64,000 bases of DNA from the NCBI RefSeq assembly GCF_900604955.1, contig NZ_UWPE01000001.1:1426001-1490000 (forward strand), in the 5' to 3' direction. Made by a program: the position numbers and the translations under genes. Positions 25,193 through 34,549 of the stretch are shown piece after piece (positions within the stretch are counted from its first letter, which is position 1; the number at the start of each line of letters is the position of its first letter). A model generated the notes under the pieces. The model worked only from the letters and a program-made list of their open reading frames with translations. It was not told where the DNA came from and made no database searches. Source of the stretch: Neoactinobaculum massilliense. Lineage in GTDB: Bacteria > Actinomycetota > Actinomycetes > Actinomycetales > Actinomycetaceae.

Positions 25193-28100
25193 TCAACGTT
25201 CCGATCGGAAGTTCCTCATCATTAGCCCGGCCCCCAGGGCCATCAGCGCGGCCCCCAACCAGGCCCAGCGCCCATACCCGCCGTCACCGCCGGCTTGCGG
25301 TAACGCCATGGGCGTTTGGTCAACGATCTCCAGCGTGTACGGCTGCGTGAGCGTCACGTATGCCGTCTCTTGAGCCTCCGTATGTACGCCGGAGAAGTCC
25401 AATGTCACCTGCACCGGTGTGGCCAGCAGATTGTGGCCCGCGGGTGCGCGTGTTTCCACCACCCAGTAGGTACCCGGGGTGAGCCCCGCCGCCGTAAAGA
25501 CGGCCCCGGTGCTATCCGCCGTGAGCTCACTGGCAATCGGACTTGCGCCCGTGCTGGGATCCGCGTCATAGAGCGCGAACGCCGCGCCCGGCAGCGCGCA
25601 TGTGGGCTGGTTGGTATCGCAGTTCGTGCCCAGCTTGGCCACCTGGAAGCTGAGGCTGGGCGGAGTGACGGGCACGCACGCCTCATTGTTGGCTGTGCCA
25701 TCCGTGTCACCGTCCAGCGTGACGCTGTTGTGCAGGCCACGGCCCGGTGTGCATTCGGCAAGCTTGTTCCAGTCCGTCGACGCCGGAGTGGTCACCCGGT
25801 AGGTGACGCTCACCGTGTACGTGGTGGTTGCTCCCGGCGTGAGGCTCTGCGCGCTTGCCGGGATGGTGAACGTTGCCGCCTGGCCGGACTGTGCGATCTG
25901 AACAGCCGCGTTATTAACGGATATATCCGCCACCGTCAGCCCGTCCGGCACCGCCACCGTATCCGTCACGGATGGATGCGGCGCGGATACCTGGCCGGTG
26001 TTTGTAACCGTTACCTGGTAGGTGGCAACAAGTTGCGGACCGTTCGCTCCGTTCGTCACCTCGATGGCGCTGCCCGTCTCGTTCCAGCCGCTACCGGCCT
26101 GGGCCAGCTTCTGCACGGCGAATTGGGCGGGGTGAACGGTCCAGGTGTCCGCGTCCGTCACCGGTGTGCCGGAGAAGTAGCCGACGCCGTTAGCGGTAGC
26201 CGTATTTGTAACGTCCTCGCTCACGCCGGCATCCGTGGTGCACCGGTACAGCCACACTTCAGAGGGCTGCAACAGTCCGTCCTCATTGCGATCACCCACG
26301 TTGTACCCGGTTGTGTCCGTAACGCTCTGGACATTCGAGCACTTATCATCCGTGACCGTCACGTTCTTCAGCGGCTCGGCACCGACTTCCTTGGCCGGGC
26401 TGGGGTATGCACCGTAGGTGTCCGACGCCGCGTCATACGGCTCCATACCTTTCGGTTGGTTTGGATCCGTGGACACCTGGTAGAAGTAGGTGATGGGCGA
26501 ACCGTCCGCGACTACCTGATTATTTTTGGCGTACTTGTTGATACCGATTTGCGGATTCTTTACGTCATAGCAGGTGGGATCAGCGCCGCCCTGAACGGCG
26601 GGATCGTCAGATTTTACAACCGCGAGGGCACCGACAAATGTAGCCGTCGCCTGGTTGCACACGTGCGTTTGACCCGCGAATGGCTTGGTATCGAAAGTAA
26701 CGGTGAGCACCCCGCTCGTGCCGGTGGTGACCAGCCCGCTAAACCCTGTATCCGGCGAGTGCACATCCGCCGCGGAGGCGAAGGGGAACTGCCCGCCCGC
26801 ACCGTCCGGTACGGTCTGGCCATTCATCTTCGTGCTGCCCGGAATATAGGTGATGCCCTGTGCGGCGAGATCATCTACCAGCTGCACACCCGTAGCCTCC
26901 AGCTGACCGAGGTTTGAGATGGTCACGGTGTAGGTGACCACGCCATCCCCAAGCGCCGCGGTCTTCTCCACAGCGAGCTCCGGTTTCGGGAGGGCGCAGG
27001 AGCCCAGATCCTCAATTTGGAAGTTGGAGTAGGCGGCCTTCTGCGTGGCCTTGCCGGTCACCTTATTCACCTGCCACAGCTTTGAACCGCCCGTTACGTT
27101 GCCGTTCTTGTCTACATCGCGTGTAGAGGCCCACAGCGTTCCATCCTCCATGAACGCAATGCCGTTGAACTCGCCCTTCCCCATGGAGCCCACCAACTGT
27201 GCCTTGGGCTCGTCGGATGCCAGTGACTCCTTGGACACCGTGTAGAGGAAAGCGGTGCCGTCACTCTGTCGGGAGCCGATGATCCACATATTGCCCAGGC
27301 CGTCAAAAGCGAGATCGCCGGACGCCAACGTCATGGCCTGGTTAGGCGCGAAAGTGTAGCCGTTCGATGTGGAAAGCACGGCACCACCGGTCCAATTGGT
27401 GCCCCCGCGCGCGTGCCTCCAGATTGCTCCCTGGTTGTCCACGATCCATTCGGTGCCCTCAGCATCAACACCCATACGCACGGTAAACGGAGTATCACGC
27501 CAGAGCGTGAGCTGATCACTGACGGTGTTCGTGACGGAGTTGTAGGCGTGCAAGCCGCCCATGTCATAACTGCCATCCTGGTACACGTAGCGGGGTGCAA
27601 AGTACACCTGGGTGGGGTCAAGAGGATCCACCGCCAGTGCCGCGGTACCCGTTGTGGTCATGGTTTCGTTCGTACCGGGGGTGGGATCCACCAATCGGTC
27701 AATGGTGTACTTACTGGTGGCCGCGTAGGTAGTCGGATCAATCGTGCCCACGCGCCCGAAGTCCCCGTTTGCCCGTTGGCCGGACCCGAACCAGAGCGTG
27801 TTGCAGGAGGCGGCACCAGACGTGCTGCCGATGCTTACGGTGACGGCCGCCTGCACCTGTCCGTGAATATTCGTTGCATGGTAATCGCTGTAGCGCAGGG
27901 TGGCCGTGCTTGTGGTGGTCACGGTGACGCGGCTGGTGCACGTGTAGGTAACCGTCCCGCCCGCCGCAAGCATGCCTGAACCCACCGAGAGATCGCCCGC
28001 GTCCTTGATATCCACCGGAGCGCAGCGGTTATCAGAGAAACCGTCGAGGAAAATCGAATGGGTGGCGAGGTTCGTCACCGTATACGTGTAGGTGACGTCA

Positions 28101-28333
28101 CCGCCGCCCGCCGGCAACGAGGTAGTGCTGGCACTGATGGTCAGCTTGACCGTTCCGTTCGACGTCGAATTAGACAGTTGCGCAGCCGCCGCACTGACCT
28201 GCGCCCCTTGGGAGGACGTCACAGGGTCCGCCGTGGACGCGCTGAGCGGAGCAACGCCGGCAATCAGAGCCCCACAAAGCACAAAGACAAAGACCAGGGC
28301 CGTCACTGTTCTCGCATGTATCAGGCGCTTCAT
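25193..28333 (-). CDS. Large surface adhesin, pilus 1 (tip protein candidate)
   Basis: The 1046-residue precursor has a signal peptide, a beta-rich N-terminal half with a propeller-like sequence (residues about 150-420: LAVDPLDPTQVYFAPRY, DLAFDGLGNMWIIG, FNGIAFMEDGTLW), DUF11-type repeats (about 425-850: TVTISNLGQLEATGV, YQVTVTNTGQVSAPHP), a CnaB-like domain (AAFALYDADPSTG..YWVVETRAPAGHNLL) and a C-terminal signal LPQAGG plus helix and FRSER. LPQAG departs from LPXTG. I chose the ATG at 28333 behind GGAAAGGATATGGA. Being first in the operon and having a propeller domain suggest the pilus tip adhesin, by analogy with Actinomyces FimQ/CafA-type proteins. Confidence 0.88.
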   Translation of the reverse strand: MKRLIHARTVTALVFVFVLCGALIAGVAPLSASTADPVTSSQGAQVSAAAAQLSNSTSNGTVKLTISASTTSLPAGGGDVTYTYTVTNLATHSIFLDGFSDNRCAPVDIKDAGDLSVGSGMLAAGGTVTYTCTSRVTVTTTSTATLRYSDYHATNIHGQVQAAVTVSIGSTSGAASCNTLWFGSGQRANGDFGRVGTIDPTTYAATSKYTIDRLVDPTPGTNETMTTTGTAALAVDPLDPTQVYFAPRYVYQDGSYDMGGLHAYNSVTNTVSDQLTLWRDTPFTVRMGVDAEGTEWIVDNQGAIWRHARGGTNWTGGAVLSTSNGYTFAPNQAMTLASGDLAFDGLGNMWIIGSRQSDGTAFLYTVSKESLASDEPKAQLVGSMGKGEFNGIAFMEDGTLWASTRDVDKNGNVTGGSKLWQVNKVTGKATQKAAYSNFQIEDLGSCALPKPELAVEKTAALGDGVVTYTVTISNLGQLEATGVQLVDDLAAQGITYIPGSTKMNGQTVPDGAGGQFPFASAADVHSPDTGFSGLVTTGTSGVLTVTFDTKPFAGQTHVCNQATATFVGALAVVKSDDPAVQGGADPTCYDVKNPQIGINKYAKNNQVVADGSPITYFYQVSTDPNQPKGMEPYDAASDTYGAYPSPAKEVGAEPLKNVTVTDDKCSNVQSVTDTTGYNVGDRNEDGLLQPSEVWLYRCTTDAGVSEDVTNTATANGVGYFSGTPVTDADTWTVHPAQFAVQKLAQAGSGWNETGSAIEVTNGANGPQLVATYQVTVTNTGQVSAPHPSVTDTVAVPDGLTVADISVNNAAVQIAQSGQAATFTIPASAQSLTPGATTTYTVSVTYRVTTPASTDWNKLAECTPGRGLHNSVTLDGDTDGTANNEACVPVTPPSLSFQVAKLGTNCDTNQPTCALPGAAFALYDADPSTGASPIASELTADSTGAVFTAAGLTPGTYWVVETRAPAGHNLLATPVQVTLDFSGVHTEAQETAYVTLTQPYTLEIVDQTPMALPQAGGDGGYGRWAWLGAALMALGAGLMMRNFRSER

Positions 28334-28423
28334 TCCATATCCTTTCCGGCAAGAGCCCATCTACACAACTCCGGCATTACAATCACTTAGTCCGTTAGTC
28401 CTTCTCTTTTGCTGATATATACA

Positions 28424-28451
28424 GGTATAAGTACGTGGGGAGGTAATGCAA
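28424..28451 (-). promoter_or_regulatory. Predicted promoter of pilus operon 1
   Basis: On the minus strand TTGCAT (28446-28451) is followed after 16 bases by TATACC (28424-28429), in an AT-rich block unlike the rest of the window. It lies about 90 bases upstream of the adhesin ATG, with a run of ten C about 80 bases further upstream. Confidence 0.5.
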
Positions 28452-28530
28452 AATTAACCAACATGGTTATTTTAAAATTATTAAATTTTCAACTGTTAAG
28501 ACTGTGTGTGAAGTGTATTTATGCATGGAG

Positions 28531-28540
28531 CCCCCCCCCC
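28531..28540. repeat. Run of ten C upstream of pilus operon 1
   Basis: A homopolymer of ten C, the longest in the window, lies about 80 bases upstream of the predicted -35 box, between AT-rich DNA and GCGCG. Tracts of this kind can vary in length by slippage and so change promoter strength. Confidence 0.6.
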
Positions 28541-28633
28541 GCGCGAAAGTGCGGCTTTAAGCCGATGAGGCGTCCGATTTAACAACAGAGAATGTTTGCG
28601 ACACCCCGCAGAAAGTTACGAAACCACCCCAAA

Positions 28634-28649
28634 TGTGATATATCTCACT
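28634..28649. promoter_or_regulatory. CRP/GlxR-like operator
   Basis: TGTGATATATCTCACT matches the CRP-family palindrome TGTGA-N6-TCACA at nine of ten fixed positions. It lies about 150 bases before serS and 180 bases upstream of the pilus 1 promoter, inside AT-rich DNA. The binding protein is not in the window. Confidence 0.6.
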
Positions 28650-28787
28650 TATTTTAGGGGACTTGTGGCCCAGATATATCCGCGTTGGGCAGATACCACG
28701 CTTGCGCTTCTTCATCCCACGCAGTGCGTGCCCACCCCGCACCACAAATCTGCGTTCTCCGGCGCACAGAAGACCGCCCAGCCCGCG

Positions 28788-28793
28788 TAAGCT
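28788..28793 (+). promoter_or_regulatory. -10 box TAAGCT, leaderless-type, of serS
   Basis: TAAGCT lies exactly six bases before the serS ATG at 28800 with no ribosome site, the same geometry as six other genes. Confidence 0.6.
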
Positions 28794-28799
28794 GAACCC

Positions 28800-30128
28800 A
28801 TGCTAGATATTCGCTTTGTCCGGGAAAACCCCGAAGTTGTACGCGAGTCCCAGCGTCGCCGCGGCAATGACCCCGCCAGCGTGGACGCGCTGCTGGCCGC
28901 CGACGACGCCCGGCGCACCTCCCTCCAAACGTTTGAGGCCAAGCGGGCCGAACAAAAGGAGGTGTCACGCTCCGTGGGGAAGGCGTCCAAGGAAGAACGC
29001 CCCGCCATCCTGGAAAAGGCCAAGGCACTGGCCGTGGAAGTAAAGACCCTCGAAGCAGAGGCGGCCGCCGCGGAAGAAGCCTACAAGAAGGCCAATATGG
29101 CCATCGAAAACATTGTGCTTGACGGCGTGCCGGCTGGCGGCGAAGACGACTACGAGGTTGTGGACGTTATTGGCACGCCACGCGATTTCGAGGCCGAGGG
29201 CTTCACCCCCAAAGATCACCTGGATGTGGCCGAAGGACTGGGCGCCGTGGACATGGAGCGCGGCGCAAAAGTGTCCGGCTCCCGCTTCTACTACCTGACG
29301 GGTATTGGCGCACGGCTGGAACTGGCCCTCCTCACCATGGCCTGGGACCAGGCAGAAGAGCACGGCTTCACCGTGATGACCACCCCCACGCTCGTCAACC
29401 CGGACATTATGTCCGGCACCGGATTCCTGGGCGAGCACTCCGATGAGATCTACTACCTGCCGGCGGACAACCAGTACCTGGTGGGCACCTCCGAGGTGGC
29501 GCTGGCCGGATTCCATAAGGACGAAATCCTCGACCTCTCGAATGGCCCCGAAAAGCTGTCCGGCTGGTCCGCCTGCTACCGCCGCGAAGCGGGCTCCTAC
29601 GGCAAGGACACCCGCGGCATCATCCGCGTCCACCAGTTCAACAAGGTGGAAATGTTCGTCTACAGCCGCGAAGAAGATTCCGTGGCGTGCCACCAGAAGC
29701 TCCTCGCCATGGAAAAGGAGATGCTGGCCAAAGTGGAGCTCCCCTACCGCATTATCAACACGGCCGCCGGGGACCTGGGCTCCTCCGCCGCGCAGAAGTT
29801 TGATTGCGAGGCGTGGCTACCCACCCAGCACCGCTACCTGGAGCTCACCTCCACCTCCAATTGCACCACCTACCAGGCGCGCCGCCTGGGTATTCGCGAG
29901 CGCCGGGAGGATGGCTCCACCCACCAGGCGGCCACGCTCAACGGCACGCTGGCCACCACACGCTGGCTGGTAGCCATGCTGGAAAACCACCAGCAGGCTG
30001 ACGGTTCGCTCTACATTCCTAAGGCGCTGCGGCCCTACCTGGGCGGGATTGAGAGCGTGGCGCCAATTAAGCGCGCGGGCAAGCAGGACGGCGCCAAGCC
30101 CGGCAGCACGTCCGGGGCCGCCAAGTAA
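28800..30128 (+). CDS. serS: Seryl-tRNA synthetase
   Basis: SerRS charges all serine tRNAs; three of these genes are in this same window. The 442-residue protein has the N-terminal coiled-coil arm ([16 protein letters not shown]...[25 protein letters not shown]), class II motif 2 ([15 protein letters not shown]) and motif 3 ([16 protein letters not shown]), and the serine-binding [14 protein letters not shown] short Lys/Gly/Ser tail follows the core. The HAD gene begins five bases after the stop, so the two form an operon. Confidence 0.98.
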   Translation: MLDIRFVRENPEVVRESQRRRGNDPASVDALLAADDARRTSLQTFEAKRAEQKEVSRSVGKASKEERPAILEKAKALAVEVKTLEAEAAAAEEAYKKANMAIENIVLDGVPAGGEDDYEVVDVIGTPRDFEAEGFTPKDHLDVAEGLGAVDMERGAKVSGSRFYYLTGIGARLELALLTMAWDQAEEHGFTVMTTPTLVNPDIMSGTGFLGEHSDEIYYLPADNQYLVGTSEVALAGFHKDEILDLSNGPEKLSGWSACYRREAGSYGKDTRGIIRVHQFNKVEMFVYSREEDSVACHQKLLAMEKEMLAKVELPYRIINTAAGDLGSSAAQKFDCEAWLPTQHRYLELTSTSNCTTYQARRLGIRERREDGSTHQAATLNGTLATTRWLVAMLENHQQADGSLYIPKALRPYLGGIESVAPIKRAGKQDGAKPGSTSGAAK

Positions 30129-30133
30129 GCCAT

Positions 30134-31087
30134 ATGCGGGATCCCTCGGCGCGCACCGCACCTCCCACCCGGGCGCAGGCACTGGCTCGGGTGGGTGAGG
30201 CGTTCGCCGTCGCCGGTATCCCCGGGGCGGGCCCGCACCTGCAGGTGTGCCTGGACGTGGATGGCACTATTTTTCCACGCCAGCGCACCATATCTCGGCG
30301 GGTCAAGCAGGCCATCGCGGATCACCTGGCCGCCGGCACGCACGTGGTCATCGCCACCGGGCGCGGACGGCAGGCCGCCCAGTTCATCCTGGATATGCTC
30401 CCATTCGATTCCACCGTCCTGGTGTGCTCGAATGGGGCGCAGACACTCTTTACCGGCTCCACCCGTATTCCCGGCGTGCCCGTGCGTGAGGTGTCCACGC
30501 CGGGCGTGCCGGATGGCACCCACCATGTGGCGAATCTTCACACGTTCCCGCAGGATGTCCTGGTACGCGCTATTGAGGGGGTGCGCCGCGCGCTGCCGCA
30601 CAGTTTCCTGGCCGTGGAACCCATCGACGGCCTGCGCCGCGTCTCCCCGGGGCTCACCACCGGCTACCTGGTGGAACCGCCCTATCTTGAGGAACCCGAT
30701 TCCGGCCTGGCGCTGCCGGACGTCATGCGCATGATCGTGGTGGATCCGGTACTGGATACACCCTCCATGCTGTCAGCCATCGCCGCGCAGCACCTCACCG
30801 GCGCGCTCTTCGCCGCCTCCGGCCCATCCTGGCTCGACGTGAGTCCAGCGGGCGTCACAAAGGCCAGCGCCGTGGAGCAATTACGCAGCCAGTTCGGGGT
30901 GGCCCCCACCGCCACCGTGGCTGTCGGAGATGGCGGGAACGACGTCGCCATGCTTCAGTGGGCACGCCTCGGCATTGCGATGGGCAGTGCACGGAACTAC
31001 GTGAAGGACGCAGCGGATTTAGTGACCGCCACCGTTGAGGACGACGGCGCCGCGATCGTACTGGAGGCCCTCCTACAGCGCGCCTAG
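30134..31087 (+). CDS. HAD-superfamily phosphatase (Cof type)
   Basis: The 317-residue protein has HAD motif I VCLDVDGTIF (nucleophile Asp about residue 40), motif II IATGRGRQAA, the C2-cap region, a conserved lysine in SPAGVTKASAVEQL, and motif III/IV VGDGGNDVAMLQWA. This is the Cof/YbjI-like subfamily that dephosphorylates sugar phosphates or flavin and vitamin precursors; the substrate is not predictable. The first 30 residues are a non-conserved Pro/Ala extension. It is co-transcribed with serS. Confidence 0.9.
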   Translation: MRDPSARTAPPTRAQALARVGEAFAVAGIPGAGPHLQVCLDVDGTIFPRQRTISRRVKQAIADHLAAGTHVVIATGRGRQAAQFILDMLPFDSTVLVCSNGAQTLFTGSTRIPGVPVREVSTPGVPDGTHHVANLHTFPQDVLVRAIEGVRRALPHSFLAVEPIDGLRRVSPGLTTGYLVEPPYLEEPDSGLALPDVMRMIVVDPVLDTPSMLSAIAAQHLTGALFAASGPSWLDVSPAGVTKASAVEQLRSQFGVAPTATVAVGDGGNDVAMLQWARLGIAMGSARNYVKDAADLVTATVEDDGAAIVLEALLQRA

Positions 31088-31199
31088 CCACCGGCAACAT
31101 GCGGGGCGGATACCGGCGGATACCTTGACCGCGGGAATGCCGGACGCGCGGGTGGCGGCGTCGTCGGAATACCACGCCACGAAACGCGGGCCCGGACCC

Positions 31200-32453
31200 C
31201 TACTCGATGCTGAGCATGGACATCAGCGCCATATTCACAACGCCGTTGAGCACCCATGCAGCCACCAGCATGCCCACCCAGGCGCCGGCGAAGGGGCGGG
31301 ACGTGCCGGAGTACCAGCGCTGACCCTGATAGCCCACCACGTAGCCCCAGATAATGATGGCGACCTCAGCGAACGCGGCCAATACCCCCAGAATCACCGC
31401 CAATGACGGCGAAACCAGGGCGGCCAGTGCAGCCAGGATGCTAGCCCCAACAACCAGGACAACCTCGAGCGGGATGATCAGTGCCATGACTCCCATCCAG
31501 ATAGTGAGCGCATCCGTATATGTCACGTTCACGTGCTGGGCGCGAAGTGTCGCAAACACGGCGAGGGCAATGAGCAGCAGAGCCGCGACCCGCCCCAACC
31601 CCAGGTAGAGCATGCCGGTAACGGGAGTGAAACCGGCAAAAGCGTCAAAAAGCGGAGCCAGGGTGGGATCGAAATCCGCCTTAACACTCCACATGACGCC
31701 GGCCAGCAGGCCCGCGACGGCGTCGACCGCCACCACGATAGCGAACGCGATCCAGCTGAAGTTGCGGCCCGCGAACGCCCAGGCGAAACCCGTGCCCGTC
31801 CGGCCGTGGACCAGGTTGGTGAACACGTGCACCATGGCGGTCCAGGGCGAAACGGTGCCACGCTGCGGGGTGGAGGGGTCCACGTCCCACTTCGGGCCAC
31901 GCAGCGGCGGATAGTAGAAGGGCTGCTGGTAGGCGGGGGCTGGCGGATAAGGCGCCGGGGGATACGGTGCTGGCGCGCCCGGGTAGGTGGGGCCGGATTG
32001 GGGTGCCGGGGCGGACTGGTACTGGGGCGTTGAACCAGGCTGGTACTGGGGCGCCTGGCCGGTCTGGTATCCGGTACCCGTGTAACCGGAGCCGCTATAG
32101 GAGCCGGCGTACCCGGAACCGGTTCCGTACGACGTCGAACCCGGCTGGTACGTAGGTCCCGCAGCAGGGCCGGACTGGTACGACGACGGACCGGCGGCAG
32201 AAACCGGGCCGGCCACATAGGGCGGATACTGCGCCGAGCCACCCGAATAGCCGCCGGTTGGAACACCCTGGTAGCCCGCACCATTCTGGTAGTTCTGACC
32301 GTTCGGGTAGGGCGAGCTCCCCGAGTATGCGGTGGTGCCCGGGTAGGACGGGAGGGACCCGCTACCTGTGGCGGACGAGCCGGCAGCGCCCGAACCGGTA
32401 GCTCCCGAATCCGCGGGCCCGGCGTTCGCTTCGCTATTGGGCATATCGCTCAT
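31200..32453 (-). CDS. Yip1-like membrane protein with Tyr/Gly/Pro-rich N-terminus
   Basis: The 417-residue protein has a long disordered N-terminal half (about 1-205) rich in SGSGYTGTGYQ-type and APYPPAPAYQ units, followed by about five membrane helices from residue 240 on (IAFAIVVAVDAVAGLLAGV, AALLLIALAVFATLR, VMALIIPLEVVLVVGASIL, LAVILGVLAAFAEVAIIIWGYVVG). The helix layout resembles Yip1/YIPF-family proteins, as at 36850. I chose the ATG at 32453 behind AAGGAGCATC; the frame continues 61 codons upstream without support. It converges on the HAD gene. Its function is unknown. Confidence 0.8.
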   Translation of the reverse strand: MSDMPNSEANAGPADSGATGSGAAGSSATGSGSLPSYPGTTAYSGSSPYPNGQNYQNGAGYQGVPTGGYSGGSAQYPPYVAGPVSAAGPSSYQSGPAAGPTYQPGSTSYGTGSGYAGSYSGSGYTGTGYQTGQAPQYQPGSTPQYQSAPAPQSGPTYPGAPAPYPPAPYPPAPAYQQPFYYPPLRGPKWDVDPSTPQRGTVSPWTAMVHVFTNLVHGRTGTGFAWAFAGRNFSWIAFAIVVAVDAVAGLLAGVMWSVKADFDPTLAPLFDAFAGFTPVTGMLYLGLGRVAALLLIALAVFATLRAQHVNVTYTDALTIWMGVMALIIPLEVVLVVGASILAALAALVSPSLAVILGVLAAFAEVAIIIWGYVVGYQGQRWYSGTSRPFAGAWVGMLVAAWVLNGVVNMALMSMLSIE

Positions 32454-32676
32454 GATGCTCCTTACCTCGTGGAATCGAGCCAAGCACCGCCTCGGCGATG
32501 CGTCAGGGCTGATTGTATCGACGCTCGCTGAACACAAGCTGTCCATAGCGCCTATCTTGCGTAACGGGTCCGACACTTCGGTGCGTGTGCCTTGCGTCGT
32601 GCCCACACTGCTCTCCGCCATCGAGACGGGCTCCACTCCGCATGGATCGATGCAACTCGGCTAAGATGGCCCAGCA

Positions 32677-32763
32677 GGAGAGTTGTCAGAGCGGCCGAAT
32701 GAGACGGTCTTGAAAACCGTTATGCGGTTATCCGCATCGGGGGTTCGAATCCCCCACTCTCCG
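32677..32763 (+). tRNA. tRNA-Ser(UGA)
   Basis: Acceptor arms GGAGAGT and ACTCTCC pair, with discriminator G. The T arm is GGGGG-TTCGAAT-CCCCC. The anticodon loop CTTGAAA gives UGA (codon UCA). A long variable arm marks a class II tRNA. A TAAGAT -10-like box lies at 32662-32667. Confidence 0.95.
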
Positions 32764-32800
32764 CCAACCACGGGCTCACCCTGACCCCGATTACCCACTG

Positions 32801-32999
32801 GAGAGACCTGTCCAGGCTCTTATACCCACTAGGGAGCCCACCGGGCTCGGATCCCCCGCTGAGCGGAGCTTGCCGGCCAGCGTGACCCGCTGAAACCGCA
32901 GAAAACTTTTCAGTTGACGCAAAACTTCCGCTTTCCGCCCCTCACAGGCCTCCAAACCGGAAGTTTTCCGTCAACTGAACAAAAAACCATCAACTCAAC
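32801..32999. repeat. R1 repeat copy B with leading segment
   Basis: The core (32911-32978) has arms starting CAGTTGACGCAAAACTTCC and their near-complement, followed by AACAAAAAACCATCAACTCAAC. Before it, 32801-32900 matches the segment before copy C (GACCTGTCCAGGCTC, CCCACCGGGCTCGGATCC, CCGCTGAGCGGAGCTTG). It starts 38 bases after tRNA-Ser(UGA). Confidence 0.85.
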
Positions 33000-33159
33000 A
33001 CACCCGCATGGCCCATCCACCCACTACTGCCGCCACATCCACCCACATTGGTCTGCCACCCAACTGCCCCATCGCCGCTCACCCGCCGTCTCATCCACAC
33101 ACTGCCAAAAGTAAGCGACTGAATAGCGAAAATTTTCGACGTACATAACTCACAACAGT

Positions 33160-33165
33160 TATAAT
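33160..33165 (+). promoter_or_regulatory. -10 box TATAAT before the DUF4190/DUF5067 gene
   Basis: A perfect TATAAT lies 95 bases before the ATG at 33261 in AT-rich DNA; TTCGAC at 33135 is a weak -35 candidate at 19 bases. Confidence 0.5.
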
Positions 33166-33260
33166 CACTGTGTAAATATCCACGTCCAGGCACGAGAATC
33201 CGAGCATCACCACCGCGTTTTGCCCAAAATCTCATGCCTGGTGTTTCTGAAGGGACCTTC

Positions 33261-34130
33261 ATGTCCACACCTGAAAACAATATTCCTACTCCCCCCCCGG
33301 GGTAGGCGACGGCACCCAGCCCGCCGACGGCGCGGCTAAGCAGCCCGAATTTGGTGCGGCACCTCAGTACGGCCAGCAAGCCCAGTACGGACAGAACCAG
33401 CAGCCGAAGCGCAGCGGTCTGGCGATCACAGCCCTGGTGCTCGGAATTATCACCCTACTACTCTGCTGGGTACCGATCTTCAATAACATCATTTTCATCG
33501 TTGCGATTGTGGGCCTCATATTCGGCATCATCGCAATGGTCATGGTAAAGAAGAACCCGACCAAGCGCCGCGGCTTCGGCATGGCCCTGGCAGGCCTAAT
33601 TCTTTCAGTCGTCTCGATCGCGGGCGTGCTCATTACGCAATCCATCTACAGCAAGGCACTGGACGCAGCTTCCAAGGCGATCGATGACACCTACAGCAGC
33701 GCAGCAGCAGAAAATGCCCCCGGCAGCCTCTCCGGCCGCCACCGACACCGCATCCGGTAATGACGGAGGTGTCGCAATCGGTTACACATCCATGGTTCTT
33801 GGCCCGAACGATTATGAAGGGAAACCCACTGCTATTCTCACTTATACCGTGACGAATAACACCGATAAAACCTATGACATGCTAACCGAATTAGAGGTGC
33901 AGGCCTATCAGAACGGCACTTCGCTTGACAACTTCCCGATCTACACCACCGATCCAAAGGGCTATGACAGCAATTCAAGTCACCAGAAAATCCAGCCCGG
34001 TGCTACAGCAACTGTTACGCAGGCATTCGTGGTGAGCGACCCAGCGGCAACAGTAAAAGTTGAAGCAACGCCGCTTTTCGATTTTGACAACGAGGCCCAG
34101 CCCGTTTCCCAGGAGTTCAAGCTGCAGTAA
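33261..34130 (+). pseudogene. DUF4190-DUF5067 surface protein, frameshifted at a poly-C tract
   Basis: An ATG at 33261 behind AAGGGA opens a frame that stops at once (MSTPENNIPTPPPG) because of a run of eight C (33291-33298). One more C would continue it into GVGDGTQPADGAAKQPEFG, then a DUF4190 membrane region (SGLAITALVLGIITLLLCW, IVAIVGLIFGIIAMVMV, ALAGLILSVVSIAGVLI). A second frame change near 33707 (AAAATGCCCCC) leads into a DUF5067 domain (VAIGYTSMVLGPNDYEGKPT, LTYTVTNNTDKTYDML) that ends at 34130. The two shifts cancel. The gene may be phase-variable, a true pseudogene, or contain sequencing errors; DUF5067 proteins are exported or surface-linked. Confidence 0.75.
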
Positions 34131-34146
34131 CTACTAACGACGACGC

Positions 34147-34228
34147 CGGGGCCCGAGTAATGAACTGCTCCTGTTTGTTGGACTGAGTAATTTTCCGATG
34201 AGCAGGGCAGTTCAAATCTCGGGCCCCG
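34147..34228. other. Long nested hairpin after the DUF5067 gene
   Basis: Outer arms CGGGGCCCGAG (34147-34157) and CTCGGGCCCCG (34218-34228) pair over 11 bp; inside, TGAACTGC and GCAGTTCA also pair. A short loop remains. There is no T run, so it may be a structured RNA end or a read-through barrier rather than a classical terminator. Confidence 0.55.
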
Positions 34229-34506
34229 TTCGCATGTGTCAGCGGCTAAAAACGCGCCGCGAATGAGTAAGGCCGGTGGGAACCGGCCCTACCACTCCAG
34301 TATTTGAGCTTCTCCGATCATACCGGCCACCACTCCCCACAAGACCAGCGCCAGTGGCCCGGGCCCGAGCTCGGGCGACGCTCTTCAGCTTCCGAGGGCC
34401 ACTCCCACAAGTCCCAAAGGCCGGCATGCGGGAACGAGAAAGCACGGGCCATTTCCCACGAGGCTCGAATCGGCCGTGCGCCAGAGACTAACCGTCGGGT
34501 AGCACA
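34229..34506. other. Intergenic, no gene seen
   Basis: Between the nested hairpin and the GC hairpin this segment has one small 7-bp hairpin (34271-34288, GGCCGGT/ACCGGCC) and no coding signal. Confidence 0.4.
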
Positions 34507-34535
34507 GGGGGCACGCGGCATTGCCGCGTGCCCCC
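34507..34535. terminator. GC-rich terminator-like hairpin
   Basis: GGGGGCACGCGG-CATTG-CCGCGTGCCCCC forms a 12-bp stem. On the plus strand GCACTTTTTCT follows about ten bases later. It lies just past the 3' end of the minus-strand lipoprotein gene and may serve the convergent region in both directions. Confidence 0.55.
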
Positions 34536-34549
34536 CGCCTGCACTTTTT

